Of a DNA stretch of 64,000 bases, positions 20,311-29,929 are shown one piece after another (position 1 is the stretch's first letter; the number at the start of each line of letters is the position of its first letter). Below the pieces are notes generated by a model, which saw only the letters and a list, made by a program, of their open reading frames with translations, made no database searches and was not told the DNA's origin. Both the position numbers and the translations under genes were made by a program. This stretch comes from Acrasis kona (lineage: Eukaryota; Heterolobosea; Eutetramitea; Acrasida; Acrasidae): the NCBI GenBank assembly GCA_026419775.2, contig JAOPGA020000769.1, positions 1 to 64,000 on the forward strand, read 5' to 3'.

Positions 20311-21363
20311 TTATACTTTTAATCTTGTTACAATAATGACTCTTAGTGATTGATCGAAAGCTGTACACACGGCTAATCCTGTCTTGCTCTTGTTCCAGTC
20401 CCATCCATGTATTGGTTGAGTGCTCAAGCTTGCCTTTGCTAACAAATTCACAGTTCCTGGTACACCCTCCGGTGGCTCTCCTCTCCTCCTCTGAGTTGGA
20501 TACTGGTACTTGAACAATCTACACTGACCTGAACCTCCTCCAATCATAAACGTGTCTCGATCTTGAGGTAAATGTTTTCCACACCACAATGTTCCATCTC
20601 CGCTCTCATCCTTGAGGAATGCGAAGCCTTTGTCTGGATGTAAAGTTCTTGTATCGAAAACCATGAATTTTCCTCCTAGAGTTGTACATAACAGTTTGTT
20701 CATTTGAATGTTGTTTCTATCGAATTGTAGTGAGCATATTCCATTCTTTACGTTGGTCTCGAATCTAAGTGTGTTAGTTCTCATGTCAAACATTTTCAAA
20801 TCTCCATTGTCATATCCACAAGCCAAAACTCTCTCGCTATCATTGTACGAGTTACCAAAAGCAACTGCCCAACATTCTCTGCTCTTCTCTCCCTCTTCCG
20901 GTTCTAAAGTGACTACAGGTTTGTCTTTTTGCCTAATGTCGTATACCTTGACGCATCCATCTCTACTAGCTGTGACAAGCTCAGGTGGTCCAAACTCTGA
21001 TCCGCAACCATCTATTGAATGTATAATGTCTTCATGGGCCCTGACGTTGTAGATTGGTGATGCCATCTTCTCCAAGTCCCAGACGCAGAGTGATCCGTTC
21101 ATTCCACCCGTCGCTAATCTCCTCTCATCCGCGCTGCAGTGATCAAAAGTACAGCATTTGAACATGTGGTCCTTATTTTCTTTCTCTGCTACAAGCTCTA
21201 CCCCACCTTGCTTAAGTGAATAGACCTGTATTGTTCCAGATCCCCTTGCGTAGTAACCAATCGCCGCGAACTTTGCACTGTTTGGTATCCACCTTGTGTC
21301 GTAACAGTTCCAATTAAGCGACTTGTTCACATGTTCTATGATCCTTGGTCCTTCCTCTGCCAT
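20311..21363 (-). CDS. DNAAF10: dynein axonemal assembly factor 10 (WDR92/Monad)
   Basis: Single exon, 350 aa, the expected length. It begins EGPRIIEHVNKSLNWNCYDT, the conserved WDR92 opening, and carries seven WD40 blades with dipeptides or near-dipeptides such as CVWDLEK, VYDIRQK and MFDMRT. The C-terminal blade ends IHGWDWNKSKTGLAVCTAFD, another WDR92 hallmark. The family works with R2TP and prefoldin-like factors to fold dynein arms, so the organism very probably makes motile cilia at some stage. The stop codon is 11 bp from the stop of the convergent PPP6C gene. Confidence 0.93.
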   Translation of the reverse strand: MAEEGPRIIEHVNKSLNWNCYDTRWIPNSAKFAAIGYYARGSGTIQVYSLKQGGVELVAEKENKDHMFKCCTFDHCSADERRLATGGMNGSLCVWDLEKMASPIYNVRAHEDIIHSIDGCGSEFGPPELVTASRDGCVKVYDIRQKDKPVVTLEPEEGEKSRECWAVAFGNSYNDSERVLACGYDNGDLKMFDMRTNTLRFETNVKNGICSLQFDRNNIQMNKLLCTTLGGKFMVFDTRTLHPDKGFAFLKDESGDGTLWCGKHLPQDRDTFMIGGGSGQCRLFKYQYPTQRRRGEPPEGVPGTVNLLAKASLSTQPIHGWDWNKSKTGLAVCTAFDQSLRVIIVTRLKV

Positions 21364-21512
21364 TTTAATACTACGAAAGTTTACTTCGATTACAAAAAAA
21401 GGCGCAATGCAAGGAGTGGATTTGTTTGCATGAAAAATAGTCGTTTATTATTATTTTTAAGGAAGGCCAAATGCTTAGTTACAGGACGAAATTATCAAAT
21501 GTAATTAATTAA

Positions 21513-21902
21513 TTAATCTTCAATGTCACGATTATGTACCTCCGCCGCGGCAATTTCCATATCCTTTCCTAAAGCTATATTCATTCTATCGCACCCGTTT
21601 GTTGACTCATAATCTAAACCGCATTGTAGCAGGGTTTGATAGTCCTCTTCAACCAATACATATGATTTGTTGTCATATATTATATTACCGCGTATGATTG
21701 ACTTATTTTTGAGCCGCCGGAGCTTGTTGTTGTTTGATGTGAATTGCTCCTCTTGTTTTCTGCTGTGTAGGTTACATCGGGAAATAAGGTTTAACGAAGA
21801 CGTAATAACATTCTGAAACTCATCAATATCCCTTTTTTTTACGTCGTTCACTGCCTTCAGTATCTGAGAAAAATGAAGGTTGTCCTGTTGTGTTGTACTC
21901 AT
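21513..21902 (-). CDS. hypothetical small helical protein (129 aa)
   Basis: Complete ATG-start ORF with a mostly helical, charged composition (ILKAVNDVKKRDIDEFQNVI, KLRRLKNKS). No TM segment, signal peptide or recognised motif. A short spacer carrying an (AATT)n run follows its 3' end. It lies downstream of another small helical gene on the same strand. Function unknown. Confidence 0.55.
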   Translation of the reverse strand: MSTTQQDNLHFSQILKAVNDVKKRDIDEFQNVITSSLNLISRCNLHSRKQEEQFTSNNNKLRRLKNKSIIRGNIIYDNKSYVLVEEDYQTLLQCGLDYESTNGCDRMNIALGKDMEIAAAEVHNRDIED

Positions 21903-22072
21903 TGTGTTTAAAATTATTGGGAATCTTTTTTTAGATTCAAATAGAATCAGAATCTTGATTTAAATTACTATTTATAAAATATCCACGAATATTTGTTTGT
22001 AATAAAAGTATTGAGACACATAAATGGCATTCATTTTGCAAAACAAAAATTAAAACTGATACTGAACGATTT

Positions 22073-22466
22073 TTATTGTGATGACTCATCTCCAAATGGG
22101 ACTAGCTCGTTTAGTACTGCAATCGTGACCTCTAATTTTTTTGCTCGTGCATCAAAGTACATTTCTGCACTTGCGAGGTCTGTTTGATGTACCACGTCTC
22201 ATTCTTTGCCTTGAGTATTGAGCATTTTTTTTCAATGCAAAGACGAAACAAATCGTATTCGGCCTCTATTTGTATTGCTCTTTCATTCTATCTTCTGGTT
22301 TAGAAATTGAGTTATTAATCCGATTCAACATTATAGTGTTGACTGGCAGAGATGTCAGATGGGTGATCTGTTTGAGTCACAACTGGATAGTTCTGTCTTT
22401 GTTCAGTGATTTCTCTATTATAAAAACCTTGATCCTTGCTAACAATCTCTTCACTCTTGACACCAT
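22073..22466 (-). CDS. probable small multi-exon coiled-coil gene, 3' frame unresolved
   Basis: From the ATG at 22466 (MVSRVKRLLARIKVFIIEKS), introns GTTGTG..CCAG (41 nt) and GTTGAA..GATAG (42 nt) join exons into one frame. That frame reads NNERAIQIEAEYDLFRLCIE and then KAKNETWYIKQ. The most protein-like 3' segment (TDLASAEMYFDARAKKLEV, ending GDESSQ, stop at 22073) is in another frame. I could not find an intron that joins the two cleanly. Either the splice model is wrong, a one-base error is present, or the gene is broken. The family is unknown; the predicted structure is helical. Confidence 0.38.
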
Positions 22467-22575
22467 GTTGAATTTGTTCTTGTTTGAAGAAAGTGTATAC
22501 TACTTTATATTTATGTAACAAGATAAAGTAAATGAGCAATTTTAATTCTAAAAACGAGATTTATTACTATCTATT

Positions 22576-24043
22576 TCACAATCCAGTTTCAAAAAACGTT
22601 TTTATATCAAATCGTTCGCATTTATCCTTATCAGAAAGCGCCACTGTTATTAGGGCGATAAACACGTCTCCTGGGTCATAATCACTTGTGTTTGGGTAGT
22701 ATTGAAAAGCAGGCACGCTATGGTCCATTTCGTCCGCAATTACCACTGAAGATCCAGGAATCTACAAAATTGATGAAATTATATATATAATCACTTACAA
22801 TAGCATCTTTAGTGGTCACCAGCCCATCACTTCTCTCTTTGTACCTCATATTGACATAATGTATGGCTGATGCCATCGATGACAAAGAAGAGGCGTCATG
22901 AGAAGTAAAAGACACGGTGGGTATTCCATCACACTCCTCCTCGTTAACACAACCAGCGCTACAAGCGCGGAATGGATATTTTAATAAAAATTCTTGCCTC
23001 TTGTCATAGCACATGTCTTCAACAGAAGATATATCTCCTCTTAAAAACAATCTAATAATCTGAAAATCAATTAATAAAAACAACATGATGATATGTACAG
23101 TTTTAACAATTTTTCTCGCATTTTCATTATGGACAACATCAGTAGGGAAAGCAGTTCCCCCAAAAGGAGCCTGTACACTCAAAAAACAGCGAATGTACTT
23201 CTTCATATCAGGGTACATGGACAGCATGCCAATTCCATCTATCGCACCCTTTGAATGACCGATCATAATGACTTGCTTATCACCTAATTTCTTCTCTAGT
23301 ACAAGAGCTTGAAAAACTTTATACAGTTCATGACTAGATTCCTCGACATTAGTGTCATTAATGATAATTACACTAGTCGATAAATTGAGCTCTTTTAAGT
23401 GTTCTACATTTCTCTTGAAATAACCAGGATAGAATTGTGTATATAGACCAGGAAGAAGAACATAGTGGTATTTCAGTGCTTCATCAGGAATTTTGTATTT
23501 TAGCTTTTGATCTTTTATACTCTTGATGACATCCATGAATGAGGAGGTGATGTTATAGCTAGGATGTTCTGTCATGTTTAATGCCCTAGTGTAGGTATTG
23601 TTCAGCAACCAGCCGATACGACCTCTAGACTTTCCTCCTTCTATTAATTGTTGGTTCAGATATGTACTCAGTAGGTCGAGATGTTCTATGACTAGATTTT
23701 TATTGGTGCCCAATTGATCAATACTTTGTGATATATATCTTTCAATAGACCCTGCTGTCTCTTTTAGATACAGGTCGAGAAGATTTGTTGTATTCTTCTG
23801 AAATTCTTCAATTAAATTACTTGCGTTTTTGTGGTAATCTTGAATGGTATTTATATCAGGCGAGCCTCTATAAAGAAGCGTACACGCTATCGAAGCGATT
23901 GCCAAGAGTATTGTGAACGTAACGAATCTATGCTTAACATAAAAAGGTTGTTTAATTAGGGGCCTAGTATTCTTTTTTCGGCGAGTACGCTTTGTGGTTT
24001 TGTCAATATTTGAGATTAAACTCGCCCTTTTCGTCGACGGCAT
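22576..24043 (-). CDS. membrane-anchored lipase-like alpha/beta hydrolase
   Basis: Three exons (24043-23099, 23059-22799, 22761-22576), introns 39 and 37 nt, 463 aa. The first ATG is at 24043 (MPSTKRASL). A basic cytosolic tail rich in KR precedes one TM helix (about 39-57), so the rest should face the lumen or outside; several N-x-S/T sites agree. The nucleophile elbow GHSKG is at 262-266 with Ser264. A later segment (SDGLVTTKDAI, then IPGSSVV after the last intron) leads into DEMDHS, which would supply the catalytic His; Asp candidates lie near SDG. This is the pattern of lipase or esterase-like hydrolases with a GHSKG motif. The substrate is unknown. The gene is divergent from the LRR gene, with 72 bp between start codons. 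Confidence 0.8.
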
Positions 24044-24115
24044 GGTGGGTGTTCTTATTGGAACAATCAATTGTAATGGTCAATATTAACCAGGATGTCC
24101 AAAGGTTGATACACC

Positions 24116-25786
24116 ATGAAGAAAAGCAACCAAGAAGATAAAAAAGAGGAGTCCCAATCACGTGTTGGACGAATCCGCACCGCGGTGACTGGTACGAAGC
24201 AAGCAGTAAATACAATAAGAACATTTTATGCGGAGAAGACTGCAGAGGCGGAAGTTAGTGACTTTTCTGCCGAGAAGCTTATTGAACATGCAGTTGCGAA
24301 CCATTATTTTCGTTTCGAACATATAGGCCTAACAACGATACCAGAAGACATTTTTGAGAGCAAAGAATTACGAACCGAACTGGAAGTACTTTACCTTCAA
24401 AACAACAAAATCGCATCAATATCCCCAAACATCTCCCAACTACAAAATTTAAAATGTCTCGACCTATCTCATAATCTGATAAGTCAACTCCCTGTTGAGT
24501 TATATTCACTTGAGCATCTTGTTGGACTCAATCTCAGTAGCAACAAGATATCTCATGTTTCTGATAAACTTTTTAAAATGAGTAACCTGCAAGTACTCAT
24601 CCTTAATAAAAATAATCTCCCAACCCTATCACACAAGATAGAAATGTTGTTCGAACTCACCCACCTTGATATTGGTTCCAATAACATTAAAAGCCTCCCA
24701 GACACCATTTGTAATTTGACTAATCTTAAACTCCTGGACGTGAGGGATAATTATCTAAAGCAATTACCTCACCAAATATACAAGCTAGAAAACCTCAAGG
24801 GACTTTATCTTCAAAGAAATAAAATAAAAAAACTACCCCATGTTGATCCCGAAGATCCTGAATCTGACATTTCCATCACTCGTCTAGTTAAATTAGAAGA
24901 TTTAGATTTGAGTTATAACAAATTAACAAATGAAAGTCTAAAGGGCTTTGGAAAGCTTGTAAAGTTGAAGAAAATTCAGTTGGGTAGAAATTGTATTGAT
25001 TCCATTCCTGAAGATTGCTCGATAAGTGACTTGATGGTACTGATAGACAGGGTTGACTTGTCTCGCAATTGTTTGTCTATATTTCCTTGTGTTTTGACTT
25101 TGCTCTGCGAGACTCTTGTGCACTTGGATTTACGCAACAATGATCTCGTGTCATTAAGTAATCAAATCAAATTTATGATTAATTTAAAAACATTAAATGT
25201 TTGTCACAACAGTCTTACTTTCTTACCTCAAGAGCTGTCATATTGTATATCGCTGGTCAAACTTGAAGCAAGTCACAATTTGATTAGAACAATGCATCCA
25301 ATGTGTTTTAGTCCCAACATGACCTTCTTGAAGGAAATCATACTGGACCATAATAAAATCTTATCTATTCCTGATTCTATAACTGAACTTCCAGAGTTGA
25401 TGCAAATAAAAGTGAGTCATAATCGACTGAAGGCGCTTCCATTAGAAATTCATCGCATACCCTTCTTGTACAGTATTTATGCGAGTCACAACGCCATCTC
25501 GTCCCTGCCAAACAATATTGGTGACTGTCCAAGGCTACGTAAACTGTATTTAGATTATAACTCATTGTCAAGTGTACCAGAATCACTTACACAAGTGTCT
25601 ACTCTACAGTTCCTAAATCTGAATTATAACCTGATCCCACTACCGACCAAGTTAGAAAAGACGGAGGTTACCCAGCAAGAGGAGATTATTGAGATGGAAG
25701 AGAATATTGAACAACCAGTCGTACGAACTATGAATGATATGTTAAATCTACCACACAACGAACATGTTGTTTGTAAGTTACAATAA
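24116..25786 (+). CDS. leucine-rich-repeat protein (about 17 LRRs)
   Basis: Single exon, 556 aa. A charged N-terminus of about 60 residues (RVGRIRTAVTGTKQAVNTI) is followed by an uninterrupted LRR solenoid. Typical repeats read LEVLYLQNNKIASISPNI and LKLLDVRDNYLKQLPHQI. The repeat type, 23 residues with LP at the end, is that of intracellular Ras-group LRR proteins such as SHOC2 and plant PIRLs. There is no signal peptide, TM or catalytic domain. A short acidic tail (EEIIEMEENIEQ) closes the protein. A scaffold role is likely but not shown. An out-of-frame ATG at 24076 precedes the start and may lower initiation. Confidence 0.88.
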   Translation: MKKSNQEDKKEESQSRVGRIRTAVTGTKQAVNTIRTFYAEKTAEAEVSDFSAEKLIEHAVANHYFRFEHIGLTTIPEDIFESKELRTELEVLYLQNNKIASISPNISQLQNLKCLDLSHNLISQLPVELYSLEHLVGLNLSSNKISHVSDKLFKMSNLQVLILNKNNLPTLSHKIEMLFELTHLDIGSNNIKSLPDTICNLTNLKLLDVRDNYLKQLPHQIYKLENLKGLYLQRNKIKKLPHVDPEDPESDISITRLVKLEDLDLSYNKLTNESLKGFGKLVKLKKIQLGRNCIDSIPEDCSISDLMVLIDRVDLSRNCLSIFPCVLTLLCETLVHLDLRNNDLVSLSNQIKFMINLKTLNVCHNSLTFLPQELSYCISLVKLEASHNLIRTMHPMCFSPNMTFLKEIILDHNKILSIPDSITELPELMQIKVSHNRLKALPLEIHRIPFLYSIYASHNAISSLPNNIGDCPRLRKLYLDYNSLSSVPESLTQVSTLQFLNLNYNLIPLPTKLEKTEVTQQEEIIEMEENIEQPVVRTMNDMLNLPHNEHVVCKLQ

Positions 25787-25909
25787 AGATTTGTTGGTGT
25801 GCTAAAGACAAATAAAATGGTTTTGTTAAATGTTAGAATTATGATTTGTCAACGTTTAATTTAATATTAGTGTTATTTTACAAAATGATGTTTCGGTGGA
25901 AATGATCTA

Positions 25910-26324
25910 CTAGTTGGCGAAACCGCTAGTGCCGCTAATACTTGGTGGTTCGAAAGCGCCTCCCCCAAAGTCTATTAAAGTAAATTTAGAAAGCAGAAGC
26001 AATACGTACCAGAATAGGATCCCCCGCTTGGTTGGAAACCACCGCCCATAGAAGGTGGTTCAAAGGCTCCACCACCCATTGGTGGTCCAACATATGCAGG
26101 TCCTCCTCCCATATGGTATCCTACAGTGTGATGATGGTGTGGAAACATGTCTGTAATTGTTTTAGAAAGATCGAATTGTGCAATCCTCACCTGTGTGGTA
26201 GTAGTGAGGTCCCTGTGAATATGGACCTGGTCCGTATGTTGTATAAGTGTCGTACTGAAGAGTTAAATATTAAAAGTGAAGCCAGGCTTACATCATTGCA
26301 GCATAGAGCAAAGCAGATTCCCAT
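25910..26324 (-). CDS. tiny lipid-anchor-type Gly/Pro/His-rich protein (99 aa)
   Basis: Four exons (26324-26292, 26254-26191, 26150-26010, 25971-25910) with introns of 37, 40 and 38 nt that all match the local intron style and keep one frame. The product begins MGICFALCC: Gly2 for N-myristoylation and Cys4, 8 and 9 for palmitoylation. It continues Tyr/Gly/Pro-rich (YTTYGPGPYSQGPHYYH), has a HHHH run, then two near-identical modules GGGAFEPPSMGG and GGGAFEPPSISG. It has no TM helix, so membrane attachment would be by lipid. No family is recognised. The splice model explains almost the whole stretch, which shows no other coding signal. Confidence 0.72.
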
Positions 26325-26540
26325 TGTGTTTTCTGTTTTTACAAATAGAAAATTTGAACGTTAAGGTGCTAAAATAAGATTTTATTTTTAGACTTTTTTG
26401 TTCAAGGTGTAAGGAGAATGTAATTCAAATGTCTCTGTTGCTTGTGTTTTAACAAAGGACTTACGAGGAAATTAGAAGGATCCAAGTTTCTAAATTCCAA
26501 ACATTCAGAAAGAAATTGAAGATCAATCAATTGTTACTAA

Positions 26541-27035
26541 ATTCATGATATAAATAATAATAATAAATTCGAGTGTTTCAGTGATTATCGTGCCTACCGT
26601 TTGATAAGACCATTCATGCTCGTTGAATTTATCAAAAAAAAGATTCTACAATTCGAAAGTATTTCAGCACAAGGATTTGTATGACATTTATCTCATATGT
26701 AAGAAATGAAGAGCAGCGGTGTTAAACCTCATGTCTTCAAATATAGCATATTGATCTGAGAAAGATGTAAAATTTATTACTTTTCGAGCGTCGTTCCGAG
26801 AGCATATGATGACTCTCTGGATGCTTTCGACCAGTTTCTTTGCTTACGAGAAGGAGATAAGAAAAAAAGTATTCGTTGCTGGAATCCCTTTTATTATAAA
26901 AGCGAACATATATTTAATATAGATTTGTTAAAGATATTGCTTCTTTTTATATGTGAACATTTTAAAGAACGTCATTATCTATCAACTGTTTTGTGTTGCT
27001 CAAGTAGGCTGGACCATCATGAACTCGTCAGCTAG
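26541..27035 (+). pseudogene. probable decayed or unresolved gene in a 0.9-kb spacer
   Basis: Two stop-free stretches with protein-like composition lie on the plus strand. The first, 26541-26684, contains SDYRAYRLIRPFMLVEFIKK. The second, 26760-27035, contains RAYDDSLDAFDQFLCLREG and LLKILLLFICEHFKERHYL. Intervening stops and the lack of a splice pair that joins them suggest a decayed gene, though a mis-modelled live gene is possible. The rest of 26325-27278 is AT-rich, including an (ATA)n run at 26550-26565, and I see nothing else in it. Confidence 0.3.
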
Positions 27036-27278
27036 CAATTTGGGGTATTTGTTTTGTTTCCATGTGTTGGGTTATGATTCGGTATATATATAACAATAAG
27101 ATTGCAAATGGTACACTGACACTTCTACAAATCTAAAACTCATGTGTGCGGGGAATCAAAGAAAGATATAATAATTGTAAAAGGAAGCTACTGTAGATGG
27201 TATTAATAAAATTGTTTCTTTTTAAGGAAAGCATTCTATTCTTAAATAAATATGATCTTACATGGTGGAAAGAGTAGC

Positions 27279-27284
27279 TATAAA
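27279..27284 (+). promoter_or_regulatory. TATAAA box upstream of the secreted propeller gene
   Basis: TATAAA sits 63 nt before the preferred ATG at 27347. An earlier in-frame ATG at 27284 overlaps this box, which argues that it is promoter rather than coding sequence. Confidence 0.35.
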
Positions 27285-27346
27285 TGACTGTAGAACCACA
27301 GCCAAACATCATAAAAAAAACCAAAACACAACAACCAACACATCGA

Positions 27347-28444
27347 ATGAAACAATCAATCATCCTATTAGCAATCTGTATATACACACTTGCACAATCA
27401 CCACACATCTATTCAGATGGTACGACTATATTCCGCATAAATGGTGGTGCAATCTCTCAATATCAACTTTCGAACGCTCAATCAAAAGGAGTGTTGGCAA
27501 ATATACAACCCAGTGTACCGTTCACCCAATATAGCAAGTTCGCTGTCGATAAAAACAACAACATGTACGTAGCGGGCAGCAACAGCAATATTTATAAAAT
27601 CAACCTCTTAACCGGTGCATCTACACTGATGGGTTCATTTACTGGATTCGCCAATAGCATAGTCATCGATAACAACTACATCTACATGGTGGCAGGAGCT
27701 AAGCTTTATAGATATAGTCTTACATCTAATGGTCCAGCTACAATTGAATCTAACTTTGGCGACTATTATAAACTATTAATTGAACCTAGTGGCAGGAACC
27801 TTTATGGTATTAAATATTCTGGAGTAGTAGATGTATACGACAGGACAACAGTTGGTGCTAACCAGTTTACAAAAATTGCATCTGGTTCTAACTTTGTTAC
27901 TTCGGCTCTCTCCACTGATAATGGTCTCTTAACCTTAGATCAAGAGACTTCAAAGAACTTGTTATTATATAAGGTCATGAACGGAGCAGTTACCTTAACT
28001 GCCTCCACCTCATCCTTCAACCAACAAGGCTCATCAACCTCAGAATTTATGGTTGATCCTATCAACAAGAACAACTTGAATGGTCTTCAATGCCCTAATG
28101 GATATGGTGGTTCGAGTGGTTCGTTCTGTCCACAACAAGTTGTTTTGACTTCTAATGGATTTGTTGCTTTAGACAATAGTTCTTCAGGAACAAACAGAGG
28201 CGGAAGCTACGGCGCTTATGGCTTCGCTATTTCAAACATGTTTGTATATTATGTAGATAGCAATGGAAAAATAGCATCTGCTCGTGTTTCAAGTTCGGTA
28301 GTTACACCAGGCTCTGCCAACGCAAGCGCGTCATCCGTTAAAGCCACCACAAGAACTCCAACTACCCATTCGCCAACTAAAGCCACTACAAGACCAACAA
28401 CAAAGGCCCCAAGGTCACTTAAATCTGTGGTCTATGCTCTGTAA
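27347..28444 (+). CDS. secreted protein with propeller-like body and Thr-rich tail
   Basis: The ATG at 27347 gives 365 aa starting with a clean signal peptide (MKQSIILLAICIYTLAQS). The upstream in-frame ATG at 27284 would bury it behind 21 polar residues, so it is less likely. The body has repeated blade-like units (FAVDKNNNMYVAGSNSNIYK, LTSNGPATIESNFGDY) resembling NHL or SMP-type beta-propellers. Two cysteines flank a Gly/Ser loop. The tail is Thr/Pro/Ser-rich (TTRTPTTHSPTKATTRPTT), as in O-glycosylated stalks. No TM or GPI signal is obvious. Probably an extracellular or cell-coat protein; the exact family is unknown. Confidence 0.78.
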   Translation: MKQSIILLAICIYTLAQSPHIYSDGTTIFRINGGAISQYQLSNAQSKGVLANIQPSVPFTQYSKFAVDKNNNMYVAGSNSNIYKINLLTGASTLMGSFTGFANSIVIDNNYIYMVAGAKLYRYSLTSNGPATIESNFGDYYKLLIEPSGRNLYGIKYSGVVDVYDRTTVGANQFTKIASGSNFVTSALSTDNGLLTLDQETSKNLLLYKVMNGAVTLTASTSSFNQQGSSTSEFMVDPINKNNLNGLQCPNGYGGSSGSFCPQQVVLTSNGFVALDNSSSGTNRGGSYGAYGFAISNMFVYYVDSNGKIASARVSSSVVTPGSANASASSVKATTRTPTTHSPTKATTRPTTKAPRSLKSVVYAL

Positions 28445-29022
28445 AATATATAATAAACATTTTTGAAAATTCATGTGGAATTGTTATGGCTTTATTAATA
28501 ATATGTTGATTGAAATTATTATTAACTCAAATGATAAGTATAACACTCTTCATTGCTCCTGTTGGAATACGTTTTTTGCTTGTTTGATTCTGCTACTTTA
28601 TGCACAGTCCATGTCTTGATTTTGTGAACGGCATGCTGTATGAAATTGGGATTGATTTGTTTAAACGTGAAGTTTGTGCTAGTGAATGAACCCTCTCCAC
28701 TTGAAATCCAGGGCCAGACATTATTCTGTACCAATCCCTGAGTGTAAATCCTGGTTCTTCGCTTGTATTATAATCAACACACAACTTCAAAAACGGCGTT
28801 TATTGTTACCTATAGATACCTTCTTGCGTACTCTCGAGGCATTCTAAATGCCTTCTTTGTCCATTATTATACGTTGTATTATAATAAATCATCAAAATTC
28901 TCAAAGCTCAGCGAAAATGTAGAAGGAAAAATGAAAGTAAATTGAAAGATATTAATAATACAATTGGCTGGCTTGGGCTAGTTTAACGAAACTTGTATTG
29001 GATTAAACATACTTTTTATTTG
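28445..29022 (-). other. spacer with an orphan minus-strand ORF
   Basis: AT-rich spacer. On the minus strand 28522-28734 reads NNVWPWISSGEGSFTSTNFT and ends EECYTYHLS, protein-like but without an ATG or a convincing upstream exon. A second open frame overlaps it. This could be a relic of a gene; nothing else is seen here. Confidence 0.3.
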
Positions 29023-29598
29023 TTAGATAAAAATTAAGGTTAACAAGAGGGCACTCATAATCAGCAAGTAGTCAAAGTGTACTTTTCTAGAAGATGATGT
29101 TGGTGTTGGTGTTGGTGTTGGGGTGGAAACAGCAACGATGTTGCTCAGTGTACTGATTCTTTTGCAGTTCGTAACTCCTTGTGCAGAACCAAACGATAAT
29201 TGTGCCATTACAGACGGACAAATCGCAGGGTTATAACCTTCGTAGCAATTAGCCATACCATATGAGCACAAGTCGTAGCATATGGGCATGGATTGGCCGT
29301 TTACACAAGTGCTGATGTTCAGGTTACTGCCCACGGCATAGAGGCACATTACATCATCATGGAAAGCTCTGCATGCGGTGTTGTTCCTAAGATTTGAAGG
29401 GTACCCTCCATCTGATGGAATATCCAAATACTTTGTGAAGTCAAATGCTCCATTGCTCTCATCACAGTAGGTTGATAAACTCTTGCATCTGGTTGGGGTA
29501 AAGGTTTTACACTGTGTTGGACACGATTTGGGAACTCCAAGATTTTGCGAGTAAACTGCACCAATTAGCGCAATAAATGCGATGCAGAGAACCTTCAT
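29023..29598 (-). CDS. Cys-rich secreted protein, probably GPI-anchored
   Basis: The start chosen is the ATG at 29598 (MKVLCIAFIALIGAVYSQN), which begins directly with a signal peptide; an upstream in-frame ATG at 29676 would precede it with 26 polar residues. The mature part has about 14 cysteines with pairs such as CKTFTPTRCKSLSTYC and CYDLCSYGMANC, a spacing reminiscent of frizzled or folate-receptor-like domains, though I cannot assign one. A Thr-Pro stalk follows. The protein ends with a hydrophobic tail (YLLIMSALLLTLIFI) and no cytosolic residues, as in GPI-anchor signals. About 191 aa. Probably a surface protein. Confidence 0.75.
   Translation of the reverse strand: MKVLCIAFIALIGAVYSQNLGVPKSCPTQCKTFTPTRCKSLSTYCDESNGAFDFTKYLDIPSDGGYPSNLRNNTACRAFHDDVMCLYAVGSNLNISTCVNGQSMPICYDLCSYGMANCYEGYNPAICPSVMAQLSFGSAQGVTNCKRISTLSNIVAVSTPTPTPTPTSSSRKVHFDYLLIMSALLLTLIFI
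29096..29126 (-). repeat. hexanucleotide repeat encoding Thr-Pro
   Basis: Short tandem repeat of GTTGGT on the plus strand, read as TPTPTPTPT on the minus strand. It forms the stalk of the GPI-type protein and is likely to vary in length between strains. Confidence 0.7.
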
Positions 29599-29929
29599 GT
29601 TTTGATTTCTTTGTGTACTATTTCGTGACAATTCAGAACAAAAATGCCTTCCTAAAAAGGCTTTTTCTGATGCCATTTTTTCAGATTAGGCACTAATTTG
29701 GTGTAGTTAGATGATTTCCTGATTTTTTTTGTCAATATCATCATTTAAATTGAATCCAATTTCAAATGATTGGTTGTTGTCAATGTCCTCACTTTTTCGT
29801 TTTCTCCTGTTAGCCCTTTTTTATTACTTGGCAACGGATTATATAGAATTTTCCGAGTGGTATTGAGGAAAAGTGGGGGAAAAACACATCAAAACATGAA
29901 ATTCACTGCGAAATTATTATTTACTATGT

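Noticed and set aside
26550-26566. Short (ATA)n run as a possible centromere or origin element
   Set aside because: It is only a few units long and typical of AT-rich spacers.
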